64,000 bases of DNA from Mesostigma viride (Eukaryota; Streptophyta; Mesostigmatophyceae; Mesostigmatales; Mesostigmataceae), in the NCBI GenBank assembly GCA_009746045.1, contig RPFO01000312.1:3792002-3856001 (forward strand), read 5' to 3'. Positions 56,348 through 64,000 of the stretch are shown in pieces. The notes below the pieces were generated by a model. The model ran no database searches and was not told the DNA's origin. It saw only the letters and a list, made by a program, of their open reading frames with translations. The stretch's first letter is position 1; each line of letters starts with the position of its first letter. Position numbers and translations under genes: made by a program.

Positions 56348-59300
56348 TCATCTACCAGTCATCCCCGGCTCCCATTCCGCATCCTCCTCTCCCTCTCCCT
56401 CTCCCTCTTCCTCCTCCTCCTCCCCCTCCCCCTCCCATTCTCCCTCCCCCTCTCCCTCCCCCTCTCCCTCCTCCTCCCCCTCCTCCTCCCCCTCTTCCTC
56501 CCCCTCTTCCTCTCCCTCTTCCTCCTCCTCCCCGCCTTCACTGTCACTGTGCACAGCAGGGACGGCATCGTCCATGTGGGTGCCATCACCTGCATTCACG
56601 GTGCCACCCTCCTGTGGAAAGAAGCGAGCGCGGCCAAATGCCTCGACTGGGTGTGGGCAGCCGCACACAAACTGAGTCACCTCCTCCAGGGCATGATAGT
56701 CCTCATACTGCCCATCAGCCCACATCGCCTTGATGAGCAGGTGACCTCCCCTTTCCTGAACCTTAGTGACCCAGCCATGGAAGCGCTCCCTCTTCCTCGC
56801 TGTCCCCGGAAACAGGGCACACAGGCGCATCCCGATAAGCGCACGTGCTCCATGCTCGGCAAAGTAGGCATTGCAGTCATCCTTTGCTGCTGCCCTGGCG
56901 GCGGTGGCAGTCTTGTAATGCTCAAAGTCAATCTGCGGGTGCTCTTTCAACGCCGCCACCGTGGCAGCTGACAGTTTGCCGGTACTGATCAGCTCAGGCT
57001 GGTGCACCTCTGCCGTACCGCCCACTGTCCAGTGCTGCAGGTGTACATCAGAAATGGGGACCGTCATCCCTGCGCTGCCGCCACCTAATGTCACTCTAGA
57101 AAACTGGCCCGTCCACGTCGGTGCGTAGTAAGGAGAGGCGACAATGCTGTCACGCTCCGTGCGATCGCCTTCCAGATCAAGGACCTTCACCAGCATGTGT
57201 GGTGCCCACGGCATTCCCTGCCCGCAGGTGACGGCTGGCCGCTTAACAACGAGTAGGTCGCCGCGTCGTATGAGGCTTCCATTCACCTTGAAGGTGTGCC
57301 TGCCAGAAATCAGTGTGCGCAAAGCGGGCGTTGCCGTTGATGTGCTCCCTCGCGCAGCGGGCGCACATGCGCGGTTGATCTGCGCTTGAATCTCGCGGGC
57401 AGGGCAAGCGACGTGCGAGATGACTTGGTTTACGGGCAGCCTCAGTGCCCGTGTTGCCCGCGCAACCGACTGGTCGCCTGCAGATCGCAGCGGCAAGGGT
57501 ACCGCCTTGTTCGCTTGCAGTTCACGCTGCTCTTTGAGCTTTTGCTCCATGATGTCGAACAGATTCTCGTTGTTGGCACGCACATCCTCCACGGACTTTG
57601 GCACCTGCTCAAACCATCTGTCCAGCAACTGCTGCTTCTCAGCGGAGACGATGTCGGGAAAGAGGCCGTGAAGGCTAGCGCAGGTACGTCTCCTGGCACC
57701 GCCCTCGTCCCATTCAAAAAGCGGTGCTAGACCGGGACTTCCCTTGGGGGCCTTGCCACGCTCCATGAGGAGGCACCCATAGACAGGATCTCCCTGCGGG
57801 GTGTACCCAATGGGCGTGACCCCGTCACAAGCCTCGCCGTTAGGCCCTGTGGGCTGCCACTTGTTCACCGGTGCATTTACCAACGTTTCTGATGCGGCTA
57901 GGCGCCAGCGGACATACACGTTCATATCCGGCCCTAGAAACACTTCGAGATCGAACACCTTCGAAGAGCGGTGCCTCTCCCTCTCGGCTTCGGTTGCTGG
58001 CTCATCATCCAAGTTGGCGGTGGCGCCCGCGCCCGCGCCTACGCCCGCGCCTTGGGTGGCGCCCGCGCCCGCACCCGCGCCTTCTCCCCCGCCCCCGCCC
58101 CCGCCTGCACCTGCGCCCGCGCCATGGGTGTCGCCCGCGGCTGGCTTCTTCGGAAATGCGTCCATCGATTTCACCCACCGGCCAAAGTCGCGGTGGATGC
58201 ACCCATTCAGCCACGTTGTGACATCCAGTGCGGCGTCCACAATCTGCAAGCAATAGAACAGTCATGCAATAGGAATAATGCAATATGAATAATCATTAGT
58301 ATCAACGATGCGTTCATGCAGACGTGAACATGTGAAAAACAACAAGCATGCAACAACGACTCCAGCACACTTAGTAAATACTGCTCATAATATCTGTAGC
58401 ACATGCAACATGGTTAAAACACACATGGATGACCTATATGGCTGCACATGAAGTGTGCACATAGAGAAGACTAGAAATCCAGCATGATATCAAGAGCCAT
58501 CCACACTAATATAAGTCTTACCGCAGCTTGGGGCTTCTTCGGGTTGAGTTGGCGCATCGAGTTTGTCGGGCCCTGCTCGTAGTAATGCTCAAATGCGATG
58601 CCAAGGCCCGCCAGCACATCATCAAATGTGATTAGTTTCACAGGTGGCCTGTCCGTCACCTTGTTCTTTAAGCCATTCATCCACCTGACGAACCAACCGA
58701 ACCGTTGATCACAATCAATATGAGTGTGACCAACGGGTAGCCTGCAGAAGCGGACACGGTCAAACAGTCCTCTCATGATGAGGACGGCGGCGAACCCCAG
58801 AACCTCGCGGTTCATGTTGTCGCCGCCACCGTCCACCTGCATGACCAAAATTCTGGGCAGCCCGTAAGCCCTTATCTCAGGGTCCGTGGCACTGTTCCAC
58901 GACTGTTGCTCGCAGATTTCAATGATGTGACGAACAAGGATGGTGACAGTTATCCTGCCCGAATTACCAGCCACAGCCTTGTTGATCACCCATGGTGCGA
59001 CCACCCAGAAAAAAGTCCTCAACCCGTGTGCAATCGTACAAATCAGGGTGTAAGGTACGGTCAGGTCTCGCTTGGAAAGAAAGTCCTTAGGCGCCTCAGC
59101 CGCCGCAGGAATGTGAGTCCTCATGTGAGCGATAGCGTCCATGGACATGGAATGATAGTGACCGTTCTTACCATTAAAGCGCCTGACAAGAAACCCCTTC
59201 CTCTCTACATGAAAAAGCTCTTCGTGGTTGGCGAGTTCCTCCTTCCAATACTCCCATCGTTTAGTGTCAGTGTGACGGGCAGCATTGATGTTGTTGTTGA

Positions 59301-60183
59301 TGTTGCTGCAAATGTTGCACACGCCCATGATCTTCGTGCGAAACTTCTCCACGCGGACATAACTGGTTGCAACAACCTCCTCAAAGATGATCCGGAACAG
59401 AGTGAGAGACACGAAGGGAAAGTTGGCTTCCTTCTCGTTCTCCTTCACATAAGTGGCGAAAAGAGTCTGCTTGCATGGCTCCTCAATGAACGTAGTTCCG
59501 TTTGTCGGGTCATTCTGCACCGCGGGCTCCAACCACCGCCGAATCCACTCCTCCGCAAGCGCCCGTGCTTCCAGCCCCCTCTCCTTGCAGCCCCCGCGAG
59601 ACTGCTTCTTGCCATGGTGGCCGCTTACATCTATGACGTGCTGTCCCTCGGCTCGCGCTTGGCGCTCATCAGCCACCTCGTGGACCGACGAGTGCCAAAC
59701 GTGGTTGCTAATTTTCAGGCAGTGCCTGAATGCCGCCTCGCAAACCTGAAAGTGAAAAGGGGTCACAGACCCTGTGTTCTTATCCTTGACTCCCCCGTCG
59801 AGAACGAACCGGAAACCAGCGTCATGAACGAACTTGTGACGAGTAGATGACGACATGGTCGTTATGGCGTCGTACCCCCCCTGGTGCAGCTGCTGCTTTA
59901 TCGCCGCCTTCCTGTCCTCTTGCTTCCGCCCGGGCGCAAACCAGGCGCTCCGCAATGCCTGGAGATGTGATGTTTTAATGGGCTTCATGCACTCGTGGCC
60001 GCACTTACAGTCGACCGTCTCGTCGGTCACTAGGCTGCCGGCATGGGTGCTGCCGCTTAGCATTTCAGCTGCGGACTTGCGCTTCCCATGGTGTCCCATC
60101 AGCATGATAGCGAAAGCCAGGAAGCAGAGAGCCACGATTATGTCCCAGCAAAGCCATAGCACACCTTCCGTTTCGACCGCCAT
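56348..60183 (-). CDS. DUF7869-like putative transposase (two exons)
   Basis: Exon 1 60183-58522 and exon 2 58243-56348 (GTAAGA donor, TTGCAG acceptor, phase 0), 1185 aa. ATG at 60183 is the first in frame. Residues 8-29 are strongly hydrophobic, odd for a nuclear protein. CKCGHEC (59-65) and CNIC (289-292) could bind zinc. The core has SMSMDA (D349), MQVDGGGDNMNRE (D451, D455) and RLPVGHTHIDCDQRFG (D490, D492). The last two match the pattern I associate with DUF7869 proteins, presumed RNase H-like; assigning catalytic roles is inference. Exon 2 adds an Ala/Gly-rich linker (about 594-630), a beta-rich region (RHTFKVNGSLIRRGDLLVV), FHGWVTKV and a Glu/Gly tail. The two exons could be misread as separate ORFs; the splice and phase argue for one protein. 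Confidence 0.75.
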
Positions 60184-60287
60184 GTCGGCCACTAGTCCGG
60201 ATAGCTCAACGTACACCTGACCTTGACACTAATCGCACAAACAGCCACAATTTTGCAAGCAAGAAGACATGGCTACCTCGGCATTTC

Positions 60288-60612
60288 ATGAAATGTACTT
60301 CGTGAAATGCATTTCGTGAAATGTACTAAGGAACGTGATTGGCCGGCGTTCGCTCGCCAAATCTCGCAAAATGTACTAAGGCACGTGATTGGTCCCGCAA
60401 AATGTACTAAGGAACGTGATTGGCCGGCGAAGATTCTGTTTGCAACAATTAAAATTCCCTACAGAATCTTCGCCGGCCAATCACGTTCCTTAGTACATTT
60501 TGCGGGACCAATCACGTGCCTTAGTACATTTTGCGAGATTTGGCGAGCGAACGCCGGCCAATCACGTTCCTTAGTACATTTCACGAAATGCATTTCACGA
60601 AGTACATTTCAT
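60288..60612. promoter_or_regulatory. Central perfect inverted repeat, shared divergent promoter
   Basis: Perfectly complementary 151-bp arms (60288-60438, 60462-60612) around a 23-bp spacer. Each arm has three copies of an AATGTACTAAGG plus CGTGATTGG unit, the latter an inverted CCAAT box. Start codons are 105 bp (-) and 78 bp (+) from the outer edges, so both genes see the same sequence upstream. Confidence 0.85.
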
Positions 60613-60689
60613 GGAAGCTGCGCAGAAGACAGCCTGGAGGCAGAGGGAAAGTTCCTGTTCATCGTGAGTCGGGGTTAGCAATCACGGCG

Positions 60690-63028
60690 ATGTCGTCTGC
60701 CATGGCGGAGGAAGTCGGTAATGGCTGCCCTGCCGCGGTAGAGAACCTGGAGGAAGTAAAGATCGAAGAAAAAGCTAAGGAAACTAGCGCTGTGGAAGGG
60801 GGGGTGTTGGGCGACAACTCCAGACTTCGAAAGAGTTTTGTTCCGTGCCGGGGGGCTGTCGCTGGGTTGGAGCGCATGGCGCAGGATGCTAGGTCAGCCT
60901 CGGGGAGTGGCCTTATTAGCTCGGCCCCCGTGTTCAGCAAATGCCTAGTAAAGTATGGTGGCCACTTAGGGGTGCGTAGAATGGCTATGAATGCGGTGGC
61001 ATCGAAGATGACGGCAAACAAAGGTGCCGTCATCAACGTCATTGACGTCGGTGGGGGGACGCCTGCAGGCGTGAGGCGACAGAATGGTGAGAATCAGCTG
61101 TACTTGCTGGATGCCACTATGCTGACAGAGTATACCAGCTTCTCCGAGGCGATTCATCTCGACGTGCGCAAGGGGCAGGTAACCGGAAAGCCGGGATATC
61201 CCGACATCTTCGTCGCCTGCGAAACTGGGAACGACACATTCGCAATCGGAGACTTGGTCACGTTTGATGGCCAGGCAGCTGTCGCTGACATGGCTTCTGC
61301 AATGGAGCTTGACGTGGCGACATTCTCCTCGGCCCTAATCGCTGGCCTGGTCCGTACGGGGGGTAAGAATGATAGAGAGGAGCAGTGGTTCTGCCTGGTA
61401 ATGCCCCTTTTGAGCGATTCGCAGGGGTTTTACTCGCTGCCGTCCACATCACCGGGGAAGCAGTTTCCGGCAATGTGGTGTAAGCCGCGGTTGCTGGCAG
61501 TGGATCTGGGCGCCCATGGGGCAATTCGAGAAACTTCTCTGGTGGCCCAAGCTGTGGAAGCCGCCGCGGGAATATTCTATGACCCAAACTCTGCCATCAA
61601 TGCATTAAAAACTACCTGCACGCAAGAGAAAGGCTGGAGTGTAAGTCTTGCACGAATGCTTTCCTCTTTGATATAAGTGCCTTTTCCGTGGATAGATTGG
61701 GCTCTTTTTATAATAAATAAATAAACACATGGTAAAATGTCCTTGGGTTGTTTTGTCCTGTATGCACCTCCTTGCCCAACATCCAGGCTGTCGGCTACAA
61801 GGTGCCAGCGTCTACACCCCCTGCCACACTCCCAGCGCCGCCGCCAAGCACACCACTTCCTGCCTCACTCCCCTCGGTGCCCCTGCTATGTGCACCCCCT
61901 GCCGTATCTTCAAGGGCAGCTGAAGGGACTCAGGACGACGACATGACACCGCACAACAGCAGCGGGGATGGCGGTGACAACAGGTCAGACAAGTCTTACG
62001 GCTCGCCACCCGAGAAGAAGGGGAGGGTCAAGCAGGAGCATGCACCAGTGAAGCGCGAGAAGCATGTTCGCACTTGCACCAATGCATCTAAGCATGCCAT
62101 TCCACCTGTGGTTGCTGATGCTGCCATTCCCATGGTGACTGCTGGTGATGCCGACTTATCCGACTTGCGCTCGTCTCTGGATGAGGTCAAGAAGGAGTAT
62201 GATGGCTTGAGGGAGGCAATGGCCGAGGCTCAAACCGATATCAAAAGCATCCTCGGGGGCGGTCGCACCAAGCCAAAGCGGGGGAGCCAGGCTGTCGAGT
62301 CGCTGCCCGCTCTGGCCAAGAAGCTTGGCTTAGCTGAGGGGAGGCTGGCCAGGGTGGAGCAGGAGCACGCAGCTATAAATGCAAAGCTGGCCACACTTCA
62401 AGGCACAGCTGCAGCACCAGCAACGGTGGGGAGCAGGAAGAAAAAGGGGCAGGAGGTTGTTGCTGCGCAGCAGTCACCACCAAAAGTTGAGGCGCCCGCT
62501 ACCCCTGACATGCGAAAGGAGGTCAAGGAGCTGCGGGAGCGGGTGGAGCGACTGGAGCGCGAGTACCGTACTCCGTTGGTGGTCCCTGGTACTCCAGCCA
62601 GTGACTCCAGTCACGGGCTGGAGCAGCAAGGGCATCATTATTCAACACGGTCGAGTCCCCAGAGGGTGCTGCACTATGATGCAGCCATGGCTCAGCCCAG
62701 GGCTGTGACATATGTGGACGATCAGCGGGTGGTGTACACTGCTGCAGGAGGCGGATACCACAGGCAGGCAGCTCCCGTGACACTTCGCACGGCATTGGAC
62801 CCTGAGGTTGAATACCACCGGCATGCACCTCCAGTGACAAGCCGCTCGACATACAGTAACAGTGGGCAGGGCACTGCTTTCGTGCTAACCCCACCGGCAG
62901 GTCACCAGCAGTACTTCGACTCTGAATCAATCACGATGGTGCCTGTCACATCTCTCGCGCAGAACGTGGTGCACTTGCAGCCCGCTTATCCAGCAGTGGA
63001 GTATTCCATGAAGAAGCAACGGCGCTAG
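60690..63028 (+). CDS. Unrecognised 730-aa transposon-encoded partner protein (two exons)
   Basis: Exon 1 60690-61640 and exon 2 61787-63028 (GTAAGT donor, CATCCAG acceptor, phase 0). The start is the first ATG after the central repeat in a frame already open upstream. Residues about 75-320 look globular: KCLVKYGGHLGVRRMAMNAV, GGGTPAGVRRQNGENQLYLL, YPDIFVACETGNDTFAIGDL, WCKPRLLAVDLGAHG. I recognise no family. From 318 it is Pro/Ala-rich, with a probable nuclear localisation signal (PEKKGRVKQ, then VKREK, about 392-410) and predicted coiled-coil stretches at about 441-470, 492-522 and 558-575 (RKEVKELRERVERLERE). The C-terminus is Pro/Tyr/His-rich and ends MKKQRR. Divergent pairing with the putative transposase suggests a DNA-binding or regulatory subunit; this is inference. 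Confidence 0.7.
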
Positions 63029-63958
63029 ATTAGTAGCTTGGCTATCGATGCCATGCTTATCAAGGTCTATGAGGCATGGTGGGATGTCTTGTTAAGTGCT
63101 GCTCATTAAGGAGCACAGGTGAGCGATATGTTTGCAGGATGCTGTACATTGTCTTACACCATATGTTTTGTGGCTCATGTTTTCGCGCAGGCATTGATTA
63201 TACATGTATCATGCATCAAGAATGGCATGACAACTAGGACTATGCATGTGCAAACTAAGAGTAAAGCTCACGGGCTCTTTCATCAAGATAGCCATGCATG
63301 GAATATGTGTGCCCACAGTCCATCATGGTTGGAAACCGGGTGTTGCAACTTGCCTTGTTCAAAACTCTCTTAATAAAAGGCAACAATATAATTTGTGGTT
63401 GGTGATGTTTGGTGAGTTTCAAGAGTTTTGCCACAATGAAGTTGCTATTTTGCCATGTGCATGTGTCATGATTGTGAGGCGCTTTCTATGGTCCCTGATT
63501 ATATAGCTGTCTCACTTAATACTTGCTTATCGCTACAAGATGAATTATGACAACACCAGTATGCATGACATGCTTGCTTGATTACATGTGATCGCAAGGC
63601 GCAATGGGGGGCAGGATTGCCTCATTAGTCCGGTGGCTGCGACAGTTTTCGTGTAGCGAATCTGGGCGCGAGCAGGGTCGGGGAGCCGAAAGAGGCGGCA
63701 AAACCTGTTTTTCAAGGGTCTGGAACACTAGACAACTGCATAGCAGCCTTAAAATTTGTTCAAATGTAGTTCAATGTAGTACATTATAGTAAAAATGTAG
63801 TACAAAGTAGTACAAACTAGTACAATGTAGTATTTTGTAGCATATACTAGTTCAACTACCTCCAGATGAGATCCAGGGGCCATGGGGACACTTTTTTTGC
63901 AGAACTGAACTTGAAACAAGCAAAAAAGAGGAAACTTGGAAAAACTCAAAATGTACTT
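63029..63958. repeat. Right subterminal region with GTAGTAC repeats
   Basis: 3' flank of the partner gene, without ORFs of note. 63775-63850 holds about six copies of TGTAGTAC/AGTAGTACAA, related to the GTAC core of the AATGTACT motif, then AAAATGTACTT just before the terminal repeat. Confidence 0.7.
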
Positions 63959-63990
63959 GTGCTGGAGTACATTCTAAATGGCTGGTAGGG
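63959..63990. repeat. Right 32-bp terminal inverted repeat
   Basis: Perfect complement of 55084-55115, followed by CAA at 63991-63993, the same trinucleotide as before the left end. Confidence 0.92.
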
Positions 63991-64000
63991 CAATCTCACA

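Larger units (their letters stand above)
55084..63990. mobile_element. 8.9-kb DNA transposon with DUF7869-like transposase and a partner gene
   Basis: Perfect 32-bp inverted ends (55084-55115, 63959-63990) start CCCTACCAGCCATTTAGAAT. CAA flanks both sides (55081-55083, 63991-63993), a 3-bp target duplication. It carries two divergent two-exon genes (56348-60183 on -, 60690-63028 on +) around a central perfect inverted repeat, plus a tandem array near the left end and GTAGTAC repeats near the right. It is inserted in an LTR retrotransposon. All ORFs are open and the ends identical, so it may be intact. The superfamily is not one I can name. Confidence 0.82.

Noticed and set aside
56306-56971. 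221-aa + strand ORF rich in Leu/Pro/Ser
   Set aside because: Antisense shadow of the Glu/Gly-rich tail and C-terminal region of the - strand transposase gene.

Overview
The window is eukaryotic nuclear DNA, probably from a green-lineage alga. Coding exons are GC-rich, spliceosomal GT-AG introns run from hundreds of bases to about 1.7 kb, one protein carries a plastid-type transit peptide, and there is a multi-repeat EML microtubule protein (a family of flagellated lineages, not land plants). There is no bacterial gene organisation. I cannot name the species. All exon models are read by eye from splice signals, phase continuity and protein similarity; no transcript data were available.

Layout. 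1-13.5 kb: 3' part of an EML-type gene on + (14 exons, 1012 residues visible), with introns full of minisatellites. 15.5-17.6 kb: a complete four-exon organellar small heat shock protein gene on -, with heat-shock elements upstream. 18.1-18.4 kb: a weak divergent small ORF next to a 28-bp perfect palindrome. The rest is almost entirely mobile DNA.

19.6-43 kb is a nested stack. A LINE endonuclease/RT pseudogene on - is split by a 19.5-kb CACTA-like element (21448-40922; 12-bp perfect terminal inverted repeats, CTGAG-type subterminal arrays). Inside that sits a 13.8-kb MULE (24400-38202; long terminal inverted repeats, 10-bp target duplication) carrying a FAR1/MULE/SWIM transposase gene with a very large Asn/Ser tract. 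Inside the MULE is a 21-bp minisatellite, itself interrupted by a LINE 3' tail. 41.8-53.2 kb is a field of L1-like relics, including two ORF1-only half-LINEs, an RT pseudogene, a 178-bp perfect palindrome, a TTAA-flanked piggyBac-like non-autonomous element, a solo LTR and a tRNA-related short insertion. 53.3-55.1 kb is the 3' LTR and end of an LTR retrotransposon.

55084-63990 is the most interesting unit: an apparently intact 8.9-kb DNA transposon with 32-bp perfect terminal inverted repeats and a 3-bp flanking duplication. It carries two divergent two-exon genes: a DUF7869-like putative transposase (1185 aa) and an unrecognised 730-aa partner. They are separated by a perfect inverted repeat with 151-bp arms that gives both genes the same upstream sequence. 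An AATGTACT motif is shared by this central repeat and both element ends, suggesting self-regulation.
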